This document shows positions 12,849 to 23,856 of a stretch of 64,000 nucleotides of DNA, piece by piece. The DNA comes from Raffaelea ambrosiae. Its lineage: Eukaryota; Ascomycota; Sordariomycetes; Ophiostomatales; Ophiostomataceae. Both the position numbers and the translations under genes were made by a program. Numbering within the stretch: position 1 is the first letter of the stretch; every line of letters starts with the position of its first letter. The DNA is taken from the NCBI GenBank assembly GCA_002778195.1, contig PCDI01000011.1:789870-853869 (forward strand). Direction: 5' to 3'. Below the pieces are notes generated by a model that saw nothing but the letters and a program-made list of their open reading frames with translations, had not been told where the DNA came from and did no database searches.

Positions 12849-14886
12849 ATGGAGTCCATGATGACCACTATGGCCCCGGCCAGCTTCTACTACTACAACC
12901 CAGACCCCAGCCCAGAGGCCCGGCAACACGGCCACTTCATCCCGCACCCGCAGCAGCACCAGATGCAGATGTACCCAGTCGTGCCCACGCTGCCGTCCAC
13001 GCCTGTCTACTCGCGCCCCAACTCGAGCTGCTCCCAGCAGCCGCTGCCCATGAAGGCCTTCACCAGCGTCCCAGCCCACATGATGACGCCCATGCCCTCG
13101 CCGCCGGCCCAGTCTGCCGCCATCGTCACCAGCAGCACCGTCCTCAGCCACCCCGTCGCCCACAAGCCCGCCATCATGCTCGAGACCGAGTTCTGCGACG
13201 CCGACGGCCTGCGCTACCCGTCCACGCCCCCGCTGTCGACCACCTCCAGCATCAGCAGCCCCGGCAGCTGCGACATGCTGGCCACGCCCCTGAACCCCAT
13301 GTTCTCCGGCCTGGACAGCTTCGACGGCCTCAAGGAGAACTGCGTGAACGACGCTGTCTCTGACAAGCTGGCCATTGCGGGCTGGTCCAACTGCTCCTCG
13401 CCGCCTCTGACGCCTGGTAAGTCCATGCAGTGCATTTGTGTGCAGCGTTGAATCCTGTTTTGCCGAGCCTGTGGTTCGTTGGTTGCTCGGACATCTTTGA
13501 TTGTTGGAGTTCGGTTGTGGTGAACGCCAATAGGGGGGAAGTCAACATAAGGCGGGGCTGAAACCCAAAATCTCCCCCCTTTTCTTCTACTGGGCTTCAC
13601 CTTCCATCACGCATCGCTCAAAACACGCAAATTCCATCCCTTGAGAAACCGCAAACCGTGATATTTTTTTCTAACATTTTTCTCTCTCCCTCTCCCCAGT
13701 CTACATCCACAGCCAGGTGCCCAGCAAGACTGCCCCCAGCAAGCAGGTATCTGCGTCTGTCTCCAGCGACCTGCTCTCTGTGTCTGCCTGCCCATCTCTG
13801 TCGCCCTCGCCCTCTCCGTACCCGCACTCGGAGCAGGACAACGACTTCTGCGACCCGCGCAACCTGACCGTCAGCTGTGCCGACGGTGCTCTGTCGCCTG
13901 AGTTCTCCGCCCTGTCTTCGCTGTGTGCCGAGGACGAGTTCGTCAAGCCCGAGTCTCTGGCTGCTGACGCCCAGGCCTCTGTCCTCTCTGGTGCCGACTT
14001 CGACCAGTCCCTGACCAGCAACCTCCTCGAGGACTTCCCTGAGCTGGAGTCCGAGGACGACTTCCTGAACGGTCTGGTCAACCTGGCTGGCTCGCCCGTC
14101 TCTTCCGCCACCACCCCTGCCTCGGGTGACATGTCCAGCCGGTCTCGCGCCAGCTCTTCGGTCTCGTCTGCGCACTCGGAGTTCGAGTGCGGCGAGTTCT
14201 TCAACACCACCACCTGGGAGTCATCTGCTGTCCCCTCGGAGGCCGAGCACCCCAACAAGCGCCAGCGCACTGCCTCTGGCAGCATCCCGACCATGACCTC
14301 TGTCGCCGACACTGCTTCGGGCAAGACCGAGTCGGTCTCCAGCAACGAGGATGCCGCCAGCGTCTCGGACAACAACGCCACCAACTCAGTCAGCTCGGGC
14401 AGCCCGTCCAACACCGGCAACGACATGTCCGCCATGCCTGCTCCCACCAGCCGCCGCGGCCGCAAGCAGTCGCTGACCGAGGATCCCTCCAAGATCTTCG
14501 CCTGCGACCTGTGCAACCGCCGTTTCCGTCGCCAGGAGCACCTCAAGCGCCACTACCGGTCTCTGCACACCCAGGAGAAGCCCTTCAGCTGCCACGAGTG
14601 CGGCAAGAAGTTCTCTCGCTCCGACAACCTGGCCCAGCACGCCCGCACCCACGGTGCTGGCGCCTTTGTCATGAACCTGTATGACGACCCGGAGATCGTC
14701 GCTGCTGCCACTGGCTACCCGCCACATGCCATGTATGCTCCCCATGCCATGTCCATGGCTGAGGACTACGCCAACATGGGCCGTGTCCTGTTCCAGGTGG
14801 CCGCTGAGGTCCCCGGTAGCGGTAGCGACCTGTCATCAGATGACAACGACGCCCAGGGCAAGAAGAAGCGGAAGCGGATGGACTAA
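12849..14886 (+). CDS. seb1: C2H2 zinc-finger transcription factor, Msn2/Msn4/Seb1 type
   Basis: Predicted nuclear activator of stress genes that binds STRE-type CCCCT sites. The CDS joins 12849-13416 and 13700-14886 (584 aa). The 283-nt intron has a GTAAGT donor, a CTAAC branch site at 13671 and a CCCCAG acceptor, and the codon split across it reads on in frame. Two adjacent C2H2 fingers lie near the C-terminus: C458/C461/H474/H479 and C487/C490/H503/H507. The finger sequence DLCNRRFRRQEHLKRH followed by KKFSRSDNLAQH is the hallmark of the Msn2/Seb1 family. The N-terminal 450 residues are Ser/Pro/Thr-rich with acidic stretches, as expected of an activation region. The C-terminus is basic (KKKRKRMD) and may act as a nuclear signal. 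The start was chosen as the first in-frame ATG of the leader. Several CCCCT or AGGGG words upstream could allow autoregulation, but that tract is C-rich and they may be chance. Confidence 0.9.
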
Positions 14887-17800
14887 GGACAAGGCTAAGC
14901 AAAACTGATTCAGTTCAGTGGAGCTAGTCTTGCCAGTCCTACGCTCAACAAACCTACGCGCCCGCCGGCCAAGACCTGCTTCTATCTAACAGCTCAACGG
15001 CGTTCGCATGCCAGACACGACTTTGATGACACACATTCTTCATTCCGACCTACCCCGCTAGCCTTTACGCGGATCGGTCTCTAGGGTTGGTTGCGGTGTT
15101 CAGGAGGGCGGCGCTGTGTTAGCTTTTTTCGCATACGAAAAGACAGACACGACACTGGACACAACAACACACACATACACACGGTCACCTATATGCGGCA
15201 GGAAACAAAAAGTCTTTTAAATTGGTCAAATTTTTTTTGTTTTGTTATGCTTGCTCTTCCAGCACCTGGGGAGAAGCACTTTTGTATCACCACCAAACCA
15301 TTTTCGCTTCTTTCCAAGGCTTTTGTTTTTCCTTCCCCCTGTTTGCTCTATTGTTAACAACATTTTTTTTTACGATTTGTTCTCTATTGTCTTGCGAAAA
15401 GCGTTTTCTCATTTTTTTTTTTTTGTGCTTTTGGGAGGAAATCGCAAAGGGAAGTTTCACACATTGTATACGCAGGACATTGGGGAGGGCAACAGCAAAG
15501 GGTCCCGGCGTGCACAAACAGTGTTTCCAAAGACAACACTAGCGCGCGCGCGATTTCCTGGTGGAGGAGAGCAGTCGCTTTTTTTTGGATCCTGTTTTGG
15601 TTAAAGAGTATGCAATCTGTTCGCTCCCCTGCGAACAGGTGGGCAATGCTTTTGACAAATTTTCCTTTCTATCGTGTCTATTTTCCCACATACCTTCATC
15701 CCCATTTTTGTCACTATTCTTCTTTTGCTCTCTTCCCGGATTCGTTTTTATTCTGTTTTCCACTTGGAGCTGGGTCGGAGGTATTCCCGATACAAAGGAA
15801 AGTCTATTCGGTGTGTGCAGGTCACTATCGCAAGACGGGAGGAAATCAGAACCAAGCCCAAGTGAAGGCCCATTTGGAACATGTTCTCGTGCACAGCCTA
15901 TGCCTATCTATATTCAACTAAAATAAAGCAAGTTGCCAAAAAAAAGTGTTTATATAATTTGTCATGCACTCATCGTGAGACCTGTATGTAAGCCACAATG
16001 GAATACGATTACGTGGTTCGACGTACTGACTACTCGCCAACGTAAGTACATACCTGCGAGTCTGTTCGTTTGCCAAAGTACGTGGTATCTTACATCAGGC
16101 CGCCGAACAGGATGCACTCGTAGTGTGTCCCATAGCGTAAGGTAAGCGAGTGGCTGAGCGATAGTATGCGTGAGTATACTTACATAGTAGATGCAAACCC
16201 GCCCGTACGTGTGTCTGTCGCAGTGTGTGTGTGTGGATGGATGATACTACGAGTAGACGACACTGCCTCAGCTATTGGCAATAAAGCCACGACGAAATGA
16301 TCCTGCCTTGGTAAAGAATAGTGTTCGAGTGATGCGAAGCCGACTCCATGGTGAAGAGCTGTCCAGTCTGGCCTCCCTGATTGGGTCTAGCAGTGGGAGC
16401 TGGTCGTTTACAATTTGCATAGTACAATGGCTGTCTGCAGCCATATCGCCTTACTATTAGTTGACTGTCGACTTGGCTGGTCTCATTTGGCTGACTAGCT
16501 TTCCAATGGTGCCAAATGCAGACTTTTTCCTCTTTGCCCACAAAAGCACTTGACGAGTACAAGCATGCTCTCCAACCAACACAACTCTTGAGAGCAACGT
16601 TGTCATATATCAAGGTAGCTGCCAGTTTTTAGCAGCGAGATCCAAACTAACGGGTCGGGTCCCTCCCCCTCCTTCTTTTCGGTCTGCTCGTACCAAGCCC
16701 AACCCGAGCCGCCGGCGCCAGGGGGGGGGGGAAGAACCTCGCATCCCAAACCACATCCCGGACCATCCTTGAACCATCCCGGACCATCCTAGAGGCCATC
16801 CCATCCCAGCACCAGGCCAACCCAAAAATACCAAAAACGCAATTTCACTAAAAAAAAGTAATAGACGGGGTCAGAGCTGGGACGACAAAGCCGACAAGCT
16901 GAGAAAAGGCGAAAGAAAATGGGAATGGCTGGAGCAAGCTGGTTCCAACATCACAGAAAAGATGGATGATCCACGACGCCAACGACGACGACAAGCAATG
17001 ACACCCGGGCACAACAGAACATACTCGTGGCCACCCCCCCCCCCGAGACCCTGCATAGGCTTAGCTAGCACCTAACTATTGAGCAAGGAAGATAAAAAAA
17101 AAGCCCACACTTAGGACAGAATATGCCATCCTTCGCCTAATGGTGTTTGTGGTTTCTCGTAAGATTAGGATTTTTTTTTTTTGGACAGGGTGGTCTTTTT
17201 GGCCCCATGCCCTCTCGTAAGGAGGTGGCCATCCAACAGGAGACCTACGAGTACAATATGATGCATCGTAGTACCAACAGGAGCAACATCATCTCCACCC
17301 TCCCGCGCGAGGAGGACCACATCGTCTGAAGCGAAGACGCAAGAGCCACCATGATCCGTGATGCTTCTTCGTCCCGGGCTGACAAGTTGGGCTACTATGT
17401 ACTCGTGGACTGCTCTGCAGACTAAAAAAACTATGGCGATGGTGCACACGTACTTTTTGCAGCAATTGGTGGTAACAAAACAAGCTGAGGAGCAGAGCCA
17501 GACGACTCCTACAAACCAAACCAAACCCGTGGCCGAACAGACCAAGCCCGGCTTGCCCTGTGTGCCGATTGTCCTACGCATCTCTTGGTACGGGATCGTC
17601 CACGCCCGCTCTCGCTCTCTCTTTTGTCCTGCCCTTTTCTGCCCTTCTTTTTTTCTCTTTCCTACCCCGGTGAAGCGTGCGGCGGGAGAACTATTGGCGG
17701 CTAGGGCGCTTCGAAAAAGAAAAAAAAGGACCCCCTCGAGACATGGGCTTTTGGGCACTTTTGCCTATCGTGCCTATCGTGATACTACTACTCTGTACCT

Positions 17801-19007
17801 TCTGCCACGAGGGAAAGGACACCGAAGAAGGGACCCAGACACACCCACGCCCACACGCAGGCAGTGAGGGCCCATCATAGACTGTTGGAGGCACCCATCC
17901 CGCCTACAGTGTACTTTGCAAACGACTGCACAACGTGTCCAACACCGAGTCCACTCCTTTGTTATTCCTGACAAGGACAGTTAGTTGACCGGACCTTCCT
18001 GTCTGTCGGGCGAGCATCCGCCAGGGAGGCCTGTCAAATCTCGTCTGATTTTTTTCCCCGTAGTTCACACACACACAAAAAAAACACATGTCCCCGTTGG
18101 GTCTACGAGCAAAAGGAACGGAGGAATTGCCTGCCAAACAGCTCACTCCCTCTCTAAAAGAGCACCATCCACGAAGCACCTCCAAAAAAAAACCCTTGCC
18201 AAGCACGAGAGGGCGTGTCGTTTACACGCCAAAGAAAACGTGGCCTTGGAAGGCGATGATGTAGACCGCCTGCTTTTTCGTGTCGATGCGTACAATCTGG
18301 TTGCTTTTTTTTTTTTTTTTCCTCCTCCTTCCCTCTTGCCGTCGTTCCCCACCAGATCAGCAGCAACGAAACACGCCCCGACGAAAAGGGCCACGAGACG
18401 AAACCACGCGAGAAGGTCCAGAAGCCGCTTCCCGCCCCGTTTTGTCTCCGTTGTAGCTATTGTTTTCTTTTTTTTTTATAGGGATAGCCCTGCCCTGCCC
18501 TGTTTTGCTTGCTTTTTTTTTTTTTTGCGGCTCCCTCACGAACAGATAGCTTACATTGTACGTATTCGATGATTTTCGTTGTTCTCTGCCCTGGGTAAGA
18601 AGATCACTACGTCCTAGGACAGGCCCCTCCTCACCGAAACAAAAAAGTAGAAAAAAAAGAAAAAAAAAGAAGAAGGCTTGTGCTCCGAAGAAACAATCCC
18701 CCCCCTTTCCCCGTAGGAGAGATCGCACAAAGGAAACACACAGTCCAATGGGGATCTGTACCGTACTAGAGAACCCGCAAGTTTGGTCCAGCCGGCTGGC
18801 CGGGGGGTGGGAAGGGGCCCAGGAACCGGATATGGGAAGTAACCCTCTCTTTTCTTGCACAGAGAAGAATGGGGGGAGGGGGGTGTGCTTCCCGAGAGAT
18901 ACGAGGCACCATCGGTTGTTCCTGAATCCTGGGTGTACCCGTGCGAGTACATAGTACAGGCATGATGGCGAGATAACCAGCGAATGGAGCTCAAACTCAA
19001 TCAATAC

Positions 19008-19021
19008 TACGAGTACTCGTA
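19008..19021. repeat. Perfect GTAC-centred palindrome TACGAGTACTCGTA
   Basis: A 14-bp perfect palindrome. It is one of several intergenic palindromes in this window that share a GTAC centre. Confidence 0.85.
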
Positions 19022-19966
19022 TGTGGTACGGCTGGCTGGACTTGGTTTTCCCTTTTCCCTCTTCCAACTCAAACGGATCACGTCTTTCCGAGTCCACGCC
19101 CACGTTCAAACACACACTCCCCTTCCCTTCTCAAGATCAGCCCTCTGTCTCTCTTCCCGTCCTTCCCACATGGACGGCGCGAAGGATGGAAACACTCTCC
19201 GTCTCCACAGCCAGGGGCAAGGGAAAGCCGGGACTCCGTCTTTTTTTGCGCCCTCTCCCATGCAGCCGCAGTGAGAGTGAAGAGAGAAACCCCCCAAAAG
19301 AGGGCGATTCTTCAGCAGCTCGGTCGTGTACCCTGCAAGAAAGACAGCGCGCACAGCTCTCCTCCCTGGACCGGCGGTTTCCTGTCCAGCCTTTCTCTGC
19401 CGGGCCCCCAAAAATAACCACACAAAAGTACTGGACTGGTTTCAGGGCGCGCTATCTGTTTTTTCATAGCGCGTTGGCCCGGGTTCGTTTTCCGTGTCCC
19501 CCCTCGGGCAGCTTTTTCTTCGTTCCCCCAAACACCCACACGCTTCCTCCCCCTGTCTGCCTCGCCCCTAGCAAATCACATTTGGGAACCAGTCGGATCA
19601 ATGTACCTGCTCGCCTGTTTGTGTCGATGCGTGTTTGCAGGAACTAGTTACACCGTAGTTGGTTACTGGTACAGAGTTGGTGTTAGTGAGAATGACCACG
19701 TCACGTGTAAAACATCGGATCTCCACGTGATTTCGTGTATCGGAACCTGACCTTGGCCTTTTTGGGGGTGCCTGGTTTTAAAAAAAAATTCATAAGCAGG
19801 ATCTCCCAAGCCAAGAACGTCATATGCCGAACCCGTAGAGGTACGTTGGACTCTGAAGACCGAAATTATGGAAAGGCGGCAATCTTGAAAGCATGCATGG
19901 CTGCTGCGAAGGGCGTGGAATAAAAAAAGAAAAAAAGAAAACCAAAAAAAAAAAACCTTCCAAACT

Positions 19967-19978
19967 ACTCGTACGAGT
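19967..19978. repeat. Perfect GTAC-centred palindrome ACTCGTACGAGT
   Basis: A 12-bp perfect palindrome about 180 bp upstream of the dph6 start. It belongs to the same word family as the site at 19008. Confidence 0.85.
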
Positions 19979-20155
19979 CTCACCAAGGTCCAGGGTTCGG
20001 ACCTCAAGCTAACAGAAAGCCTACTAGAGACCTACCAAAAGTAGATCCCCCATCTACTCGGTACACGTCATCTCGACACGGGAACCGTGCACTGTTGACA
20101 GAGGTTTCTGTCAGATACCCTTGTCTAGGCGGAGATTGCCCGCCAAAGGGGAAGC

Positions 20156-23116
20156 ATGGGTCTCCATGTGATTGCCCTCATTTCCGGGGGCAAGGACAGC
20201 TTCTTCAGCGCCCTGAAATGCATGGAACTAGGCCACCGCATTGTGGCCCTGGCCAACCTGTACCCGGAGGTGGACAAGCGGAGCCGGCCGGATGACGGTA
20301 GTGGGGCCGGCGAGAGCTCCGCCGACGGGGCAGACGCTCACTCTGGGCCGGGAGCCTTTGACGAGGACGAGGAAGACCTCAACAGCTTCATGTACCAGAC
20401 GGTCGGCCATGAGGTGATCCCGCTGTATGCCGAGGCCACGGGGTTGCCGCTGTATCGCGAGCCGATTGTCGGCCGGGCCGTGCAGGAGGGCCGGGACTAT
20501 GCCAGTCCGGCCGAGAACGAGTCCGGTGACGGTGCTGAAAAAGACGAGACCGAGTCCATGACGCGTCTTCTTCGCCGCATCTGCCAAGCCCACCCCGACG
20601 CCGACGCCGTCTGCTCCGGCGCCATCCTCAGCACCTACCAGCGCACCCGCGTCGAGTCCGTGGCGGCGCGCCTGGGACTCATCTCGCTGGCTTTCTGCTG
20701 GCAGATCCCCCGTCTCCCGGTCGAGGATCACCACCACCACCACCATCACCACTTGGACCGCGCGACCAGTGCCCAGAGCTATCTGATGGACCTGGCGGCC
20801 AACGCCTTTGATGTCCGCATCGTCAAGGTCGCCAGCGGCGGGCTTGAGGAAGACGACTACGGGCCGCTCTTGTTTGCCAACCTGTCTGACGACACCACGC
20901 GCGTGCGGCTTCTCCGGGTGCTGGGCCGGTTCACCGGCACTCCAGGTGATCGTGGTGGTAGCTTTTGTGACTCGGCCACGGGACTGGGCGAGGGCGGCGA
21001 GTACGAGACGCTGGTCCTCAATGGGCCCCCGGCGCTGTTCCGCCAGGGGGCCATCTCGGTGGCCGACGGCGACTGGCGGGTTGTGCGCGACAGCGGCGGG
21101 ACGGCGTGGGTGCAGATCCGCCGGGCGACGGTGCTGCACCGGTCCACGTCGCCGCTGAGAACAGCTGCTACCAAGGAAGTGCTGCCCCTGGGGACGATGG
21201 CCCCGGAACATGGGGCGAGGCCGCCGCGGTGTCTGGTGGACCAGCGCTTTGGCGACATTCTGAGGAGCAGCAGGAGCAGCAGCAGCAGCAGCAGCACAGG
21301 GGGTGATGAGAGTAACAAAGAAATGCCGCCGGTGGCCAAGGACAGCACATCATTGTTCCCTGCTGCTGCTGCTGCTGCTGCTCGTCGTCACCCGCTGATG
21401 CCACCGCCTTCCGAGACATTGGCCTCCCAGCTCGTGACGTGGTCCGTCATACCTGACAGTTCTGCGTCAGCTGCTGCAGCAGAGGCTTCCATCGCAGACG
21501 CCACGCAGTCCATTGTCGACCAGGTGCATGCACGTCTCGATGCTGCTGCTGGTGGCCCTCTGTCCCCGACACGCCATATCCTCCGCACGCTGGTCGTCCT
21601 CCGCCGCATGGCCGACTTCCCAGCCGTCAATGCCGTCTATGCGACGCTCTTCCGCGGCGGTGAACCCAACCCGCCGGCACGTGTGTGCATTGCCAGTGGA
21701 AGCAGCAGCGATAATGCTGCCGTTCTTCCTGAGGGTGTCGATGTGGCCGTGTTCCTGTCGGTGCTGCTGGACCCCCAGCAGATGCTCCACCGGGCACCGC
21801 AGCTCCGACAGGGACTACACGTGCAGTCGCGGTCGTTCTGGGCGCCCGCCAACATTGGGCCCTACAGCCAGGCCGTGTCGGTGCCTCTGGGGTGCTTGGT
21901 GGCTGACAACGACAACGACAGCGGCAGCAGCAGCAGCAGCTGCTGCGCGCCCGTTCGCTCGTCGTTGACCTCGTCCTTCGCCCCCCGGATCGTCTTCATC
22001 GCGGGACAGATCCCGCTGGTGCCAGCCACGATGGAGATGGCGGACCATGAGACCGCAGCCGTCGCGTCGCTGGGCGTTTTCGAGGCTGGGCCCGACAAGC
22101 ACGCGCCCGCCTCGTTTGCCTTCCAGGCGGTCTTTGCCCTGCAGCACCTGTGGCGCATCGCCGAGGAGCGTGGCATACAGTGGTGGACGAGCGCGGTGGT
22201 GTATGTGCCACGACACGAGAGGCGTGGCGACTCGGAAATGGCCAATCTGCTGCCGCGCAAGGCGGCACAGGCGGCGCACATATGGCGGTCGGCGCATTAT
22301 TGGCCAAGGCAGGACGATGGCCGAGAGAGCAATAGCAACGAAGACGACAGGGACGACGACGACGACGGAAACGAAGGTGGGCCGGACCTGTGGGACCGCA
22401 CGTACGATGCCAAGTACCGAACGTACGGCAACGGCGGCAGCATCGACGACGACTGGCTGCTGCCCAACTGGGAAGTGCTGGTCCAGGAGGGAACAACCAG
22501 CAGCATCACCACCAAGAAGGAGGCACCGAAACCGGTGCCGCCCCTGTTCCTGGCCGAGGTGGAAGAGCTGCCGCGGTCGGCGGCGGCCGAGTGGCACGTC
22601 CAGGCCGGGTTCAGCAACCTAGTACCGGGGAGTGTGCGCTGTGGTGTTGTTGTCGGCGAAGAAGGGCCGTCGTCGTCACCGTCAGCACAGCCGGGTGGTG
22701 GGCAGGTGCACCACACTGTGGTGCAAATTCCAATCGACGATGACGATGATGATGACGATGACGGCAGTGATGAAGAAGACGAAAATAAGAAGGCCACCAG
22801 CGGCAGGAGGAGGAGCGTGAACCGGTCCATCTGCCAGACCGCGCAATCATGGCCTTACGATTCCAACAAGAAGCTGTCTGCAGCTGCTACGTGGTCCACG
22901 GCTACGACGGGCAGCAATACGGGACGACGGATCGCACCAGATGTGGTCTATGTGGACCTCAGCGCCGTAGACGGCTCGGTCTCGGCCTTGCTGGCAGACG
23001 GCGTGCCCGTGGTGCCGTGTGTGTCCCTGTGGGATGACCAAGGGGTGCGGCTGGCCGCCGTGGCGGTGACGACAAGTGTGATTGAGCAAGAGGAGACCAA
23101 ACTTGTGCGTAGATGA
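20156..23116 (+). CDS. dph6: Diphthine-ammonia ligase with C-terminal RidA-like domains
   Basis: Predicted cytosolic enzyme of the last step of diphthamide synthesis, the ATP-dependent amidation of diphthine on elongation factor 2. It is a single uninterrupted 986-codon frame whose ATG begins MGLHVIALISGGKDS. The N-type ATP-pyrophosphatase P-loop SGGKDS is at residues 10-15. The family motifs SFMYQTVGHEVIPLYAEATG, GAILSTYQRTRVESVAARLG and GEGGEYETLVLNGP follow. Two RidA/YjgF-like regions come next, the first from about residue 429 and the second containing NIGPYSQA at about 566-573, as in fungal and yeast Dph6 proteins. The protein is longer than usual because of homopolymer insertions: eight His at 192-199 inside the ATPase domain, Ser and Ala runs near 370-410, and Asp/Glu runs near 725-740 and 860-880. 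The convergent neighbour is DGAT2, 740 bp away. The fold and reaction are established for the family; activity of this copy is inferred. Confidence 0.9.
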   Translation: MGLHVIALISGGKDSFFSALKCMELGHRIVALANLYPEVDKRSRPDDGSGAGESSADGADAHSGPGAFDEDEEDLNSFMYQTVGHEVIPLYAEATGLPLYREPIVGRAVQEGRDYASPAENESGDGAEKDETESMTRLLRRICQAHPDADAVCSGAILSTYQRTRVESVAARLGLISLAFCWQIPRLPVEDHHHHHHHHLDRATSAQSYLMDLAANAFDVRIVKVASGGLEEDDYGPLLFANLSDDTTRVRLLRVLGRFTGTPGDRGGSFCDSATGLGEGGEYETLVLNGPPALFRQGAISVADGDWRVVRDSGGTAWVQIRRATVLHRSTSPLRTAATKEVLPLGTMAPEHGARPPRCLVDQRFGDILRSSRSSSSSSSTGGDESNKEMPPVAKDSTSLFPAAAAAAARRHPLMPPPSETLASQLVTWSVIPDSSASAAAAEASIADATQSIVDQVHARLDAAAGGPLSPTRHILRTLVVLRRMADFPAVNAVYATLFRGGEPNPPARVCIASGSSSDNAAVLPEGVDVAVFLSVLLDPQQMLHRAPQLRQGLHVQSRSFWAPANIGPYSQAVSVPLGCLVADNDNDSGSSSSSCCAPVRSSLTSSFAPRIVFIAGQIPLVPATMEMADHETAAVASLGVFEAGPDKHAPASFAFQAVFALQHLWRIAEERGIQWWTSAVVYVPRHERRGDSEMANLLPRKAAQAAHIWRSAHYWPRQDDGRESNSNEDDRDDDDDGNEGGPDLWDRTYDAKYRTYGNGGSIDDDWLLPNWEVLVQEGTTSSITTKKEAPKPVPPLFLAEVEELPRSAAAEWHVQAGFSNLVPGSVRCGVVVGEEGPSSSPSAQPGGGQVHHTVVQIPIDDDDDDDDDGSDEEDENKKATSGRRRSVNRSICQTAQSWPYDSNKKLSAAATWSTATTGSNTGRRIAPDVVYVDLSAVDGSVSALLADGVPVVPCVSLWDDQGVRLAAVAVTTSVIEQEETKLVRR

Positions 23117-23856
23117 TGAAGGAGCATAGAATCACCAAAAAAGCTTATGAATATATAGAATGACCGAACTTCCTCTTCAGAACGAACGGGTGCGTGTCCA
23201 AATGTTTGTAGCATGGGCGTCAGTAAAACAGAAGCGAAGTTGTCAAAAAAAACAAAAACATACACGACTGTCTTGGTTGTTTCATTGCTACCCCGAGCAA
23301 TAGGAAGGTGTTCTTCCAAACCTGAACTGATATCCTACCCGACCTCCCAAAGCCCTCATGCCTCCGATGCCTCTAATCCTCCGGGTCCGCCCAGCATACC
23401 TGTGGATTTTTTCGTTCCGAGACGAAACCCAGGTTACCCAAGTTCCCCCTTGCCGAAAGAGGTATTGTTGTCCACGAAAATCCCAAAACTAAAACGCTAG
23501 ATTTGTAAACCAAAAATGCAACGCTGCCATAGAGTGGTAACAGCCGAGCTACCTGGCAGCTTCCCCAAGTATCCAAGTAGAGAGTAAAGTAAACCAAAAA
23601 ATAAATAAAAAACCGAGGCCACAAATTGTATGTGTCATGGAGCTCAATGACAGCAGGTCAAAGATGTATCTAAATAGATTGTGGTCCAAGATTTTGCAAC
23701 GGATCGATGCTCATGCAATATCCAAACTTCCAACAGTTCGGCTTGTCATGTCATAGATTGCCCCATGAAAAAAATATTCCAAAAGCGGGGAGGGAAACAC
23801 CTCAAGGCTGTCGTCCCGACAGAAGAAAGCAGATGTGTCATGCAGCTGGCTGCCCC
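23117..23856. other. Convergent intergenic spacer
   Basis: This 740-bp spacer lies between the 3' ends of dph6 (+) and the DGAT2 gene (-). It must contain both 3' UTRs. I see no further gene or repeat in it. Confidence 0.6.

Larger units (their letters stand above)
14887..20155. other. Intergenic tract, no gene recognised
   Basis: This contains the probable 3' UTR of the zinc-finger gene, then 5 kb of low-complexity DNA. It includes an ACCATCC-type short repeat near 16745-16810, a C-run near 17034 and many T-runs. Clusters of TACTATGTA/TACGAGT words occur near 16010-16260, 17240-17400 and 18940-19025. No frame shows domain-like sequence. The last few hundred bases are presumably the dph6 promoter. 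Confidence 0.5.

Noticed and set aside
19985..20010. GGTCC...GGACC hairpin with GGTTCG (about 19986-20002) as part of a tRNA or small RNA
   Set aside because: It is a single short stem without flanking tRNA arms, a terminator or a box A.
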